Part shown: piece by piece, positions 33,374 through 41,534 of the stretch
Numbering within the stretch: the first letter of the stretch is position 1
How the letters are laid out: each line of letters opens with the position of its first letter
Source of the DNA: CAXRDE01 sp964229355
GTDB taxonomy: Bacteria; Cyanobacteriota; Sericytochromatia; UBA7694
Length of the DNA stretch: 64,000 nt
Reading direction: 5' to 3'
NCBI GenBank assembly: GCA_964229355.1
Contig: CAXRDE010000024.1
Span: forward strand, 124,001-188,000
Notes under the pieces: model-generated
The model's input: the letters and a program-made list of their open reading frames with translations, nothing else
What the model was told of the DNA's origin: nothing
Database searches by the model: none
Translations under genes and position numbers: made by a program

Positions 33374-34034
33374 ATTTCAAAATAATCCCCATGAGAATGC
33401 TTCCCGTGCTGTTGCACTTATCAATGGCGTTTTCGAGTCTTTCGTAAATGTCTTTCCACTTGATTACATGCAAGGGGTCCTGCGGGGTCTGAAACAGCTT
33501 TTTGACGGCGCTGCGGTAGATTTGATCTCCTTTTTTTTCAAGGTTCTGAAGGTGATCAATGTGGGGGGTGAATTTTTCTAAGGTGGTTAAGTTGTCGATT
33601 TGCGCCATAATCAGTGCGATTTCTTTAACGCATTCAATTAACACCTCTGCCAGCGGAAAAATATCCGCCTCTACCGTGTGCACGTGGTACATATCGAATC
33701 TTCGGGTTGCACTGGTCACATGCTCCACAATACTGAGCAGCGTTTTGTTTAAGTTATGAATGTCTTCGCGATCCATGGGGGTCACAAAGGTGGACAACAA
33801 GGCGGTGTGGAGCTGGGCTGAGGTGGATTCGGCTTTTTTATCGAGTCGAAGAAGTTCTGTGAAGGGGAGTGAGCTTTGCATGAGCTCTGCGGTTTGAGAA
33901 GCCCTGGATTGCCCCTGGGTATAAGCCGTTAAAAAGGCGTGGAACGCTTCGGCGTGTAAAACAAGGTCCTGGGAGAGTTCGTCGAAGAGGGTATAAAAAA
34001 TTTTATTCTTCGGGAAAAATGAGAATTTAGCCAT
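33366..34034 (-). CDS. DUF47/PhoU-like partner of the phosphate transporter
   Basis: The 222-residue all-helical protein resembles the DUF47 (Pit accessory protein) family: FSFFPKNKIFYTLFDELSQDL at the start, DREDIHNLNKTLLSIVEHV in the middle (the metal-binding D-x-E-D type motif), and ENAIDKCNSTGSILMGIILKYA at the end. These proteins are PhoU-like regulators that sit before pit genes. It overlaps pit by 8 bases, so the two are coupled. AAAGTGAAACC lies ahead of the ATG and no strong Shine-Dalgarno sequence is seen. Confidence 0.88.
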   Translation of the reverse strand: MAKFSFFPKNKIFYTLFDELSQDLVLHAEAFHAFLTAYTQGQSRASQTAELMQSSLPFTELLRLDKKAESTSAQLHTALLSTFVTPMDREDIHNLNKTLLSIVEHVTSATRRFDMYHVHTVEADIFPLAEVLIECVKEIALIMAQIDNLTTLEKFTPHIDHLQNLEKKGDQIYRSAVKKLFQTPQDPLHVIKWKDIYERLENAIDKCNSTGSILMGIILKYA

Positions 34035-34346
34035 AAAAAGGTTTCACTTTGAACGTATTTGAGATCAGAAAACACAGGCAATCGATCGTCAATACACCCA
34101 ATATACGGTTTTTTCCAAAAAGCGGAAGTACATACCTTCTTTTTATTTTGCTTAAACATTTTTTATTTGAATGTGTTTATTTGGCTGCCAAAGCGACGTC
34201 CGATAAATAGATGACTCCAGTTAATAAATTTGTCCTTTTTATGCAAATCTTATTGAGAATTAATGCGATTTAAATTGACTACAGTAAAGTTTTAGTCTAG
34301 TATAAATACGCAATCCAAGAAATAACACGATCTCAAGGAGCTTTTT
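34035..34346. other. Divergent AT-rich intergenic region
   Basis: This 312-base region separates the DUF47-pit operon (leftward) from the cytochrome lipoprotein gene (rightward). It contains the good rightward promoter at 34275-34303 and AAGGAG about 8 bases before the ATG at 34347. I looked for tandem CTTAA-type Pho boxes facing the pit operon and found only unconvincing candidates. No gene is supported. Confidence 0.6.
34275..34303 (+). promoter_or_regulatory. Sigma70-type promoter of the cytochrome lipoprotein gene
   Basis: TTGACT at 34275-34280 is followed after 17 bases by TAGTAT at 34298-34303. It lies about 40 bases upstream of the ATG at 34347, and AAGGAG is in between. Confidence 0.7.
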
Positions 34347-35555
34347 ATGAAACGATTTTTTCAACCGGTGTTGGCTGTGGCGGCAGTGTCGCTGACGCTA
34401 ATGGCCTGCGATAAAGTACCCAACGAAATTCCCCTGGAACCGCTACCCAGCGCCATGCCCACCATGATGCCTTCCACGCCGCCGGTGGCTCCCACCGCAA
34501 TGCCCAGCGCAACGCCGACCATGATGCCTTCAAATATGCCTTCCATGCCGCCGCACAGCATGGGCGATATGACCCGAGGTAAAGCGGTGTTTCGTTACGA
34601 AACCTTTGGCAATGAAGCCTTTTGGACCGATGCGGCCCGATTGCCTGAGGGCCTGGTGACCGCCGGCATTACACCCGTACAGGCCTTACAGCTCGGCTTG
34701 CATGTAGATGTGGAAGCCTTAAGCCCTGAAATCGTCGAGGTGGTGGCTGCGGAGTTAAAAACCGATCTCTCGCCTGAAAATGCCCCCGCGTTGAATGACC
34801 CGGCAACGACAGTGGCTTTAATCAACGCCAATGCCGTGGTGGGCGTGGTGCCCAAAGACACCAATAACGATGGCAAAATTGACGTACTCAGCGGCGATAA
34901 GGTGGGTGTGTCCTGCGTGTTATGTCACGGTGAAACCGATAAATCGGTGTTTGCTTTAGCGAACGGCGGATCCATTGGTAAACGTCTGGATGGCCCGGGC
35001 GCTGTGAATTTGAACGTGGGCGCCATCCTGGCTACCGCAGCCAATACCCGTGCCTTTTATCCCCTGGCCCAGTTGCAGTCTCCTGGGGGTTCAGGTCGCG
35101 CACCGGGGGATATGAGTTTAAACGCCATGTCTAGCGAAGCCGAGTTTGATGCGTACTTTAGTAACCCTGAATACTACCCTGTGGGTACCTTTGACGTGAC
35201 TTTTGATGGCGTGGGTAACCCTGCGATCAATCCCCCTTTAAAAGGCGAAACCTTGCAGGCTCCTTTTGGTGGACCGGCCAATATTCAGGCGCTCGAAAAC
35301 TTCAATAACCTGGTGTACACCGCCCTGATGGATCCCACCGGATTGGCGAATCCGCAGGCACGGACGCTGGCGGGCAATGCCCTGGTGGACGACTATATCA
35401 AGGTGCTGGCTGAGACCGGGGTGACGGGTTATCCCTTCGTACAGGCGCGCAACACCAATACGGTCAACGAGGAGAGCCTCATTGGCTTGCGTGTGGACGA
35501 TCAAAAACTGATGGATATGAACGCTTATCTTGAAAGTTTAAACACCGCGTTTTAA
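34347..35555 (+). CDS. Mono-haem c-type cytochrome lipoprotein with a Met/Pro-rich linker
   Basis: The 402-residue protein has a lipoprotein signal (lipobox LMAC, Cys21). A linker from about 24 to 72 follows, made of repeated Pro-Ser-Met-Pro-Thr-Met blocks with about 13 methionines. The haem c site CVLCH lies at 190-194, just after DTNNDGKID (171-179), which has the spacing of a calcium-binding loop. The rest (about 195-400) resembles di-haem peroxidase-like domains in pattern (SLIGLRVDDQKLMDMNAYLESL) but only one CxxCH is present. It should be anchored on the periplasmic side and carry electrons or sense a ligand. A hairpin terminator follows. Confidence 0.78.
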   Translation: MKRFFQPVLAVAAVSLTLMACDKVPNEIPLEPLPSAMPTMMPSTPPVAPTAMPSATPTMMPSNMPSMPPHSMGDMTRGKAVFRYETFGNEAFWTDAARLPEGLVTAGITPVQALQLGLHVDVEALSPEIVEVVAAELKTDLSPENAPALNDPATTVALINANAVVGVVPKDTNNDGKIDVLSGDKVGVSCVLCHGETDKSVFALANGGSIGKRLDGPGAVNLNVGAILATAANTRAFYPLAQLQSPGGSGRAPGDMSLNAMSSEAEFDAYFSNPEYYPVGTFDVTFDGVGNPAINPPLKGETLQAPFGGPANIQALENFNNLVYTALMDPTGLANPQARTLAGNALVDDYIKVLAETGVTGYPFVQARNTNTVNEESLIGLRVDDQKLMDMNAYLESLNTAF

Positions 35556-35563
35556 GCGCTTGT

Positions 35564-35597
35564 ACCCCACGGCTAAGCGGTCGTGGGGTCTCTTTGT
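35564..35597 (+). terminator. Intrinsic terminator-like hairpin after the cytochrome gene
   Basis: ACCCCACG (35564-35571) and CGTGGGGT (35582-35589) form a perfect 8-base stem with a 10-base loop, followed by CTCTTTGT. The T tract is short, so termination may be partial, allowing hemA to be read from the same transcript. Confidence 0.6.
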
Positions 35598-35616
35598 AAC
35601 CCTGGAGGTTTTCTAC

Positions 35617-36786
35617 ATGGCTTTGATATGCTGGTCCCTGAATTGGTCTGCTTTGTCAGAAGCGCAGCGCGGGCGCGTTGCGGTCTCTCATGAGGATTTA
35701 CCAGCGGAGTTGGCAAGGTTACGCCTGGCGGGTGTAGATGCGGTGGTCCTGGTGTCCACCTGTCAGCGTTTAGATATTTATGCGTGGGTTGAAGAGCTTC
35801 CCACAGCTGCGGCGCACTTTTCTCGCTGGTGTGCCCGGCGTCTTGAAGCCCAGGAGCCCCTGCCCGTTCAGGTCTATGCCCACGACATGGCGGCGCGCTA
35901 TTTGTTTCGCTGTGCTGCTGGTCTGCAGTCCATTGTGGTGGGTGAAGTCGAAATTTTAGGCCAACTGCGCCGCGCCTGGCGGGTGGCTCAGCAGAACGGC
36001 TATGGCCATATGCGCTTAAGTGGTCTCTTTACCCATGCCCTGGCTACAGGGCGCCGGGCCCGTGCCCAAACGGGGGTTACCCGTGGTGCGCAAAGTCTGG
36101 AAAGCTTAGCCCTTGAAACGGTCGCTCTGCATTATCAGCGGGATGTCCAGAGCTTGCGCTGGTTGGTGGTGGGAGCCGGTCAAATGGGACAGTCGGTGTT
36201 AAAGCAGCTTGCGGCCCGTAAAGCGCCTTCGGTGAGGGTGGTTAATCGTAGCTCTCAGCCCCATACAGAGCCCTGGACACATTTAACTGAGGCAATCCAA
36301 TGGGCTGACGCGGTGATTGTGTGCACGGGGGCTTCACAGGCATTGATTCAGCAAGAGCACGTCCCCCTGTCGAAAGCGCTGGCCTTTGTAGACCTGGCTT
36401 TGCCCGCCAACGTGGCCGGCGAGGTGGTCTCACAAGAAGGGGTGGCCTATTGGGATCTGGCCCTGCTGCAGCATGTGCTGGCCACCCAGCAGGCCGAAAA
36501 GCAGCAATTGATCCACGCCATGCAGCAGATTCTTGATCAAGGCTGGGAGCGCTATGGACACTGGGTGAGCACCCGACAGTGGGCGCCTTTTTTAAAGACC
36601 CTTTATGCAGAAGTGGCGCACGGGTCTTGTGCTTTGGAAACCTTACCCTTACGCCAGCGCCTGCATCCGCTGGTGTGTGCTTTGAAACAAGCGAGCACAC
36701 CGCGAATGCAGGCCTATTATCAGGCGCGCATGACTGCGGTTTTACGCGAAGGCTGCAAGGCCGGTGATGTCACGGCCCACGGTTAA
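35617..36786 (+). CDS. hemA: Glutamyl-tRNA reductase, divergent
   Basis: HemA reduces glutamyl-tRNA to glutamate-1-semialdehyde, the first step of tetrapyrrole synthesis by the C5 route. The 389-residue protein, started at the ATG at 35617 with GGAGG 8 bases upstream, has STCQRLDIY holding the catalytic Cys (STCNR in most enzymes), GEVEILGQLRRAW, GAGQMGQSVLKQL as the NADPH-binding Rossmann loop, and ADAVIVCTGAS. Its N terminus (WSLNWSALSEAQRGRVAV) departs from the usual GINHxTAP pattern. The earlier in-frame start at 35560 overlaps the terminator hairpin and is rejected. The 3' end overlaps the convergent acyl-CoA dehydrogenase gene by 45 bases. No hemL or other haem gene is nearby. Confidence 0.85.
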   Translation: MALICWSLNWSALSEAQRGRVAVSHEDLPAELARLRLAGVDAVVLVSTCQRLDIYAWVEELPTAAAHFSRWCARRLEAQEPLPVQVYAHDMAARYLFRCAAGLQSIVVGEVEILGQLRRAWRVAQQNGYGHMRLSGLFTHALATGRRARAQTGVTRGAQSLESLALETVALHYQRDVQSLRWLVVGAGQMGQSVLKQLAARKAPSVRVVNRSSQPHTEPWTHLTEAIQWADAVIVCTGASQALIQQEHVPLSKALAFVDLALPANVAGEVVSQEGVAYWDLALLQHVLATQQAEKQQLIHAMQQILDQGWERYGHWVSTRQWAPFLKTLYAEVAHGSCALETLPLRQRLHPLVCALKQASTPRMQAYYQARMTAVLREGCKAGDVTAHG

Positions 36787-37911
36787 GCAGTGAATGTCGT
36801 GGGTTCCTTCATAGGTGTACACGGACTCCAAATTGTTCATGTGACGCATAATGGGATACTCATCGGCAATACCGTTGGCACCCAGAATTTCACGGGCTAC
36901 CCGTGAAATGTCTAAGGCAATGCGAACATTGTTCATTTTTGCCATAGAAATTTGCGGGTGCTGCATTTTGCCGCTGTCTTTGAGTTGACCCAAACGCAGG
37001 GCCAACAGCTGGCCTTTGGTAATCTCGGTCACCATCATCACCAGCTTTTGCTGGACCAGCTGAAAACCGCCAATGGGGCGATCAAACTGGATGCGGTTTT
37101 TAGAATAGTCTAAAGCGGTATCGTAGCAGGCCATGGCTGCACCCAATGCACCCCAGGCAATGCCGTAACGGGCCTGGCTTAAGCAGGACAGTGGACCTTT
37201 GAGGCCTTTGATATCGGGCAACATGTTTTCGGCGGGAATTTCGCAGTCTTCAAGAATGAGCTCTGAAGTCACCGAAGCGCGCAGACTGAATTTGCCTTCA
37301 ATATCTACCGCACGGAATCCGGGGGTGTCTTTGTCGATCAAGAAACCGCGGATTTCGCCTTCGTCATCTTTGGCCCACACCACGGCCACATCGGCAATGG
37401 ATCCATTGGTGATCCACATTTTGGCGCCGTTGAGTACATAGCTGTCGCCTTTTTTGCGGGCGCGGGTAATCATGCCGCTGGGGTTTGAACCGTAATCGGG
37501 TTCGGTGAGGCCAAAGCAGCCGATCATTTTACCTGCTGCCAACTGGGGCAGGTATTTTTGCTTTTGGGCTTCGCTGCCGTAAGCATAAATCGGAAACATC
37601 ACCAGCGAGCTTTGTACCGAAGCAAAGCTGCGCAGGCCGCTGTCGCCGCGCTCTAATTCCTGGCAGATGAGACCGTAAGAAATGGCGTTTAAGCCAGCAC
37701 AGTCATAGCCTTGAATGGTGGGACCCAGGAGGCCCAACTCACCCAATTGAGGAATGACTTCCATGGGGAAGGTGCCGTCGCGGTAATGGGTGCCCACGCC
37801 GGGTAAAAACTTTTCTTCAACAAATTCACGAACGGTGTCGCGGACCATGCGTTCATCTTCGGTCAATAAATCATCGATGCCGTAATAATCCACACCTTTA
37901 TAATGGGCCAT
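36742..37911 (-). CDS. gcdH: Acyl-CoA dehydrogenase, glutaryl-CoA dehydrogenase-like
   Basis: This 389-residue FAD enzyme has FGLTEPDYGSNPSGM, KMWITNGSIADVAVVWAKD, QARYGIAWGALGAAMACYDTA, ILGANGIADEYPIMRHMNNLE and the C-terminal VYTYEGTHDIH with the catalytic Glu. These versions are closest to glutaryl-CoA dehydrogenase, which oxidises and decarboxylates glutaryl-CoA to crotonyl-CoA in lysine and aromatic catabolism. The nearest alternative is another short-branched acyl-CoA dehydrogenase. AAGGA lies about 8 bases before the ATG, and a good promoter is at 37944-37972. It is a single-gene unit, convergent with hemA. Confidence 0.85.
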   Translation of the reverse strand: MAHYKGVDYYGIDDLLTEDERMVRDTVREFVEEKFLPGVGTHYRDGTFPMEVIPQLGELGLLGPTIQGYDCAGLNAISYGLICQELERGDSGLRSFASVQSSLVMFPIYAYGSEAQKQKYLPQLAAGKMIGCFGLTEPDYGSNPSGMITRARKKGDSYVLNGAKMWITNGSIADVAVVWAKDDEGEIRGFLIDKDTPGFRAVDIEGKFSLRASVTSELILEDCEIPAENMLPDIKGLKGPLSCLSQARYGIAWGALGAAMACYDTALDYSKNRIQFDRPIGGFQLVQQKLVMMVTEITKGQLLALRLGQLKDSGKMQHPQISMAKMNNVRIALDISRVAREILGANGIADEYPIMRHMNNLESVYTYEGTHDIHCLTVGRDITGLAAFA

Positions 37912-37943
37912 TGTCTTATCCTTTGTCAGTAAATTGATACTTC

Positions 37944-37972
37944 ATTCTAGCACTTGCTCAAATCCACCTCAA
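37944..37972 (-). promoter_or_regulatory. Sigma70-type promoter of the acyl-CoA dehydrogenase gene
   Basis: On the minus strand TTGAGG (37972-37967) precedes TAGAAT (37949-37944) by 17 bases, and TGC directly precedes the -10 box as an extended element. Transcription would begin near 37937, leaving a leader of about 25 bases before the ATG at 37911. Confidence 0.7.
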
Positions 37973-37987
37973 AGGTGAATTGTGTAC

Positions 37988-40900
37988 TCAGGGGGTAAGT
38001 TCTGGTTGCAAGGTCTCTAATTGCTCTTGCCAGTGCTGAGAGCTGCTGAGTTTTACAGTGTCTCCCCAGGTGGCCAGCAGCGCATAAAGGCGGGTTTTTT
38101 CTTGAATATCTTCAGGCTTTAAATGACTGAGCGCCTGTTGCCAGATTTTTTTTGCGCTGTCAAAATCCTGCTGTTGTGCGGCACACCATCCCCTTAAACG
38201 GTAAAAGCGAGCGGTTTGTAAAGGATCTTGCGGCAAAAGGCCTTCGACTTCGTTGAGCAGGGTCTGAGCCACCTCGGGCTGTTTCTGGGCCAGTCGCACC
38301 TCTGCCAGGCCGTTCATGGCTTCAGGCAAGACCTGTGTAACCCCCAGCTCCCGCAGCCCTTGAATGCCTTGCTGCAAACTTTCAGCGGCTGCCTGCAAAT
38401 TGCCACACACGTAATCAGCCATGCCCAGATTACACAGGGCAATGGTGCGTCCAAGGGTATTGCCCGTACGGCTGTAAATCTCCAGAGAGCGCGACAGATA
38501 GGTAACGGCCTGTTGTGGCTGTTTGGACTCCTGGTAAATATGTCCGAGGTTATTGCACGAGGTCGCGACGCCGTTGAGATCACCCAGCGACTCCCGCAGC
38601 GCAAGACTTTTTAAAAAGGCCTGCTCGGCTTCGTCCAGGCGAGCGGTCATCAAATACACAGAGCCCAGATTGCTCCAGGAGTTGCCCTGTCCCCAGAGAT
38701 CGTGGGTTTTTTCCTGAATACGCAGGCTGCGGGTGTAAGCGGCATGGGCGTTTTCCCATTCGCCTTTGTGGTAGGCAATGACCCCTTTGACGTTATGGGT
38801 ATAGGCCAGTTCTTGCATGTGGGGCACAGAGCTTAAAATATCTAAGCTGGCTTCACAGCAAACTTCGGCCTCGGCGTAGTCGCCCTGACGATAATAAGTC
38901 CAGGCCTTGGCGTTTTTAAGCTGGGCCATTTCAGCCACATAATAGCTATTGGCCAGGCGCTTTTCACCCTGATCATAGGCGTCCAAAGCCTCGGTCCAGC
39001 GGGAGGTTTTTTCATAACAACGCCCTTGCTTCAGGTAAAGCCGCACCTGATAAAAACGTTCTTGCGAAAAAGCCAGGGCGCTCTCGATTTCCTGAAGGGC
39101 CGTGGTGTAGTCGCCGGTCAGCCAATAAATATCGACAATCGCCAGGTAAATGCGTTCTTGTAATTGGCTGAGCGCCACCCACTCATTGCCCGCCGGGTTA
39201 ATGGCGATTAAGGTGTCTGGATCGTTCAGGGCGGGATCCCTGAGCAAGTCCAGGGCTTTGCGGTAGGCCCCTAACGCCGCCTGGTGGGCAAAATAGCGGT
39301 CACTCTGTTGGGCCGCAATAAACAAATAACGAATGGCTTTCAGGGGGTCTTGCGCCCGAATAAAATGGTGGGCGAGCCGATCAAAGGTATCCGATTGCCA
39401 CTGATCAGAGGCCTCGATAAAGTTGCCGATCAACTGGTGCAATTGATGTCGCCGCTTGCGTAAAAGCGTTTGGTAAACCGTTTCGCGCATTAAGGCGTTG
39501 CTAAAGCGGTAGACGCCAGGACTCTCTTCTTGCCAATAGCCCTGATTTAAACAGGCCTGGAGCATGTCGTGCAAGCTTTCAGCGGGCCACAACTGCAGTC
39601 CTTCAAGCAGCGATTGTTCGACGCTTTGCCCCACGACGGCTGCCACTTGCAATAATTCTCTAAGGGACTCTGGCAGGCGATCCAATTGGCTTAAAAGCAA
39701 GCGCTGTAAGCTATTGGGTAACGGTAGATCTTTAATGTCTCCTTCAAGCACCCAGCTGTGTTGCGTTTGCTTGAGTGCCCCTGTGGCTTTGAGAATCCGT
39801 AAGCTTTCTTCTAAATAATAGGGGTTTCCCCGGGAGCGTTCTACCAGGCGCTGGGCCAGCGATGTCAGGGAGGTCGGTACCGGTGCCTCAAGGCCCAGGT
39901 GATATAAAAAGAGGGTTTCGCAGGCGGCGGGACTCAGGGGCGGCAAGGGTAAGGTTTGGTGCCAGGGGTAATCGTTGAGATCGGGGCTATCGTTACGCCA
40001 GGTGGCCCCTAAAAACAAATGGGTTTGCTCGGTGGTGTGCAGTTGCTGCAAAAAGTAATGTAACCATTCCAGAGACGCCTGATCCGCCCACTGCAGATCT
40101 TCAAGAATGAGAAAGAGCGGTTGGGCTTGTGCCATGCGCAAGGTAAAGTCAGCCAGGACCTTGTACCATTGCTTTTGCAGAATATCTGCGCTCTGATGTT
40201 TGAGGACCACGTCCTCACGTTCTGGGTACAGCAATTGCAATAGCAAAGCCTGTTGCAATTCGCCAAACCCGGCCAACAGGCGCAAATGGCCTTTTAAGAC
40301 GTGCTCCACCTGGGCGGGCGGGTCATTTTCGTTCACTTGCAAAAGTTGCCGTAAAATCTGACGTAATAAACTCAAGCTGGCGTGTTGGGTATAAGATACC
40401 GCATAGGCCCGGTAGGTGCGTAAAGGCAGCTGGTGCTCTAATTCGGCTTGTAAATCATAAAACAAGCGGGATTTACCAATGCCTGCTTCCCCGTAAATGC
40501 CCATTGCGACAGGGTGATGCGCTTGAAGCTTTTCTCCCCAGGCTTTGAGCTGAGCCTGTTCTTTTTCTCTGCCCACCACAGGGACCGCCAGGCTGCCACG
40601 GGTGGCCTGGCGGAGCTTTTGCACCCCTAAAAGCTCAAAGGTTTCGATGGGCTCTGCCTTGCCTTTGGCCACAATAGGGCTGTGCGGACGGTACACAAAA
40701 CGGTCCTGGGTCAACGCATAGAGGTTTTCGGTCACCAGAATGCTACCTTTGGGGGTGTGTTGCTCGACCCGCGCCGCCGTATTGACGGCGTCTCCAATCA
40801 CCGTGTAATCGGGTTTGTCTCCGCCATAAAGCACCTGACCCGAGACCACGGTACCCACATTTAAACCGATGCGCATGCTAATCGCGTGCTGAATTTTCTC

Positions 40901-41530
40901 ACTGTAATCGTGAATGGCTTTTTGCATGGCCAAAGCCACCATAAGCGCCCGTTCGGGGTCGTCTTCGTGGGCCACCGGTACGCCAAAAATGGCCATAATC
41001 GCATCGCCAATAAATTTTTCGATGGAGCCCTGGTAGCTGTGAATAATTTGGCTGAGTATTTCAAAGAGCGGGTGAATAATATTGGAGACTTCTTCAGGAT
41101 CCAACTGTTCAGACAATTTGGTAAACCCACACAAATCACAAAACAAAATCACCACCTGCCGCCGTTCTTGCATGCGGGCTACCGCTCCATGGGTCAGGGT
41201 CGGTTTTTCTAAATAGGTGGCGCTGATCTCTGCCGGTCGGGCCTCTGCGTGTGCCATGGGCGACGGCGCGGCGGTATCGGCGGTCGCGGGGACCTGACTG
41301 ATTTTTCGGGTGACTTTGGCGGGGGCTGGCACCGTGGCCCTGGGGGCAGGGGGGGGCGTTGTGGGCGCCAGAGGATGGGCGCAATAGCCACAAAAGGAAA
41401 AGTCAGCGGGCAGCTGGCGTTGGCACTGCCCGCACACCTGTTTTAAGGGCGTGGCACATTGTCCACAATAATTGAAGTGGGCCGCCAGGGTAAAATGGCA
41501 CGCGGGGCAGGTTTGCTGTGGTTGTTCCAT
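37988..41530 (-). CDS. Class III cyclase with AAA ATPase and TPR domains
   Basis: This is a 1180-residue signalling protein. Two zinc ribbons open it (CX2C pairs at 8/11, 22/25, 33/36 and 47/50). A Pro/Ala linker leads to a class III nucleotide cyclase domain (about 125-300) with the metal Asp in LFCDLCGFT and the later FIGDAIMAIFG, and the VIGDAVNTAARVE segment. An AAA/NACHT-like ATPase follows, with Walker A in GIYGEAGIGKSRL near 345 and a Walker B in LFLILEDLQWAD. The C-terminal half is TPR repeats (for example NSWSNLGSVYLMTARLDEAEQAF). Such proteins are usually cytoplasmic sensors that link an input bound by the TPR to cAMP or cGMP. The gene ends 4 bases before the GH13 gene's stop on the same strand. 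Confidence 0.88.
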   Translation of the reverse strand: MEQPQQTCPACHFTLAAHFNYCGQCATPLKQVCGQCQRQLPADFSFCGYCAHPLAPTTPPPAPRATVPAPAKVTRKISQVPATADTAAPSPMAHAEARPAEISATYLEKPTLTHGAVARMQERRQVVILFCDLCGFTKLSEQLDPEEVSNIIHPLFEILSQIIHSYQGSIEKFIGDAIMAIFGVPVAHEDDPERALMVALAMQKAIHDYSEKIQHAISMRIGLNVGTVVSGQVLYGGDKPDYTVIGDAVNTAARVEQHTPKGSILVTENLYALTQDRFVYRPHSPIVAKGKAEPIETFELLGVQKLRQATRGSLAVPVVGREKEQAQLKAWGEKLQAHHPVAMGIYGEAGIGKSRLFYDLQAELEHQLPLRTYRAYAVSYTQHASLSLLRQILRQLLQVNENDPPAQVEHVLKGHLRLLAGFGELQQALLLQLLYPEREDVVLKHQSADILQKQWYKVLADFTLRMAQAQPLFLILEDLQWADQASLEWLHYFLQQLHTTEQTHLFLGATWRNDSPDLNDYPWHQTLPLPPLSPAACETLFLYHLGLEAPVPTSLTSLAQRLVERSRGNPYYLEESLRILKATGALKQTQHSWVLEGDIKDLPLPNSLQRLLLSQLDRLPESLRELLQVAAVVGQSVEQSLLEGLQLWPAESLHDMLQACLNQGYWQEESPGVYRFSNALMRETVYQTLLRKRRHQLHQLIGNFIEASDQWQSDTFDRLAHHFIRAQDPLKAIRYLFIAAQQSDRYFAHQAALGAYRKALDLLRDPALNDPDTLIAINPAGNEWVALSQLQERIYLAIVDIYWLTGDYTTALQEIESALAFSQERFYQVRLYLKQGRCYEKTSRWTEALDAYDQGEKRLANSYYVAEMAQLKNAKAWTYYRQGDYAEAEVCCEASLDILSSVPHMQELAYTHNVKGVIAYHKGEWENAHAAYTRSLRIQEKTHDLWGQGNSWSNLGSVYLMTARLDEAEQAFLKSLALRESLGDLNGVATSCNNLGHIYQESKQPQQAVTYLSRSLEIYSRTGNTLGRTIALCNLGMADYVCGNLQAAAESLQQGIQGLRELGVTQVLPEAMNGLAEVRLAQKQPEVAQTLLNEVEGLLPQDPLQTARFYRLRGWCAAQQQDFDSAKKIWQQALSHLKPEDIQEKTRLYALLATWGDTVKLSSSQHWQEQLETLQPELTP

Positions 41531-41534
41531 ATGC

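Noticed and set aside
35560..35616. Longer HemA start
   Set aside because: It begins within the terminator hairpin of the preceding gene; the ATG at 35617 has GGAGG 8 bases upstream.
36242..36700. 152-codon minus-strand frame within hemA
   Set aside because: It is Pro/Arg/Ala-rich shadow sequence opposite a conserved gene, without a ribosome-binding site.
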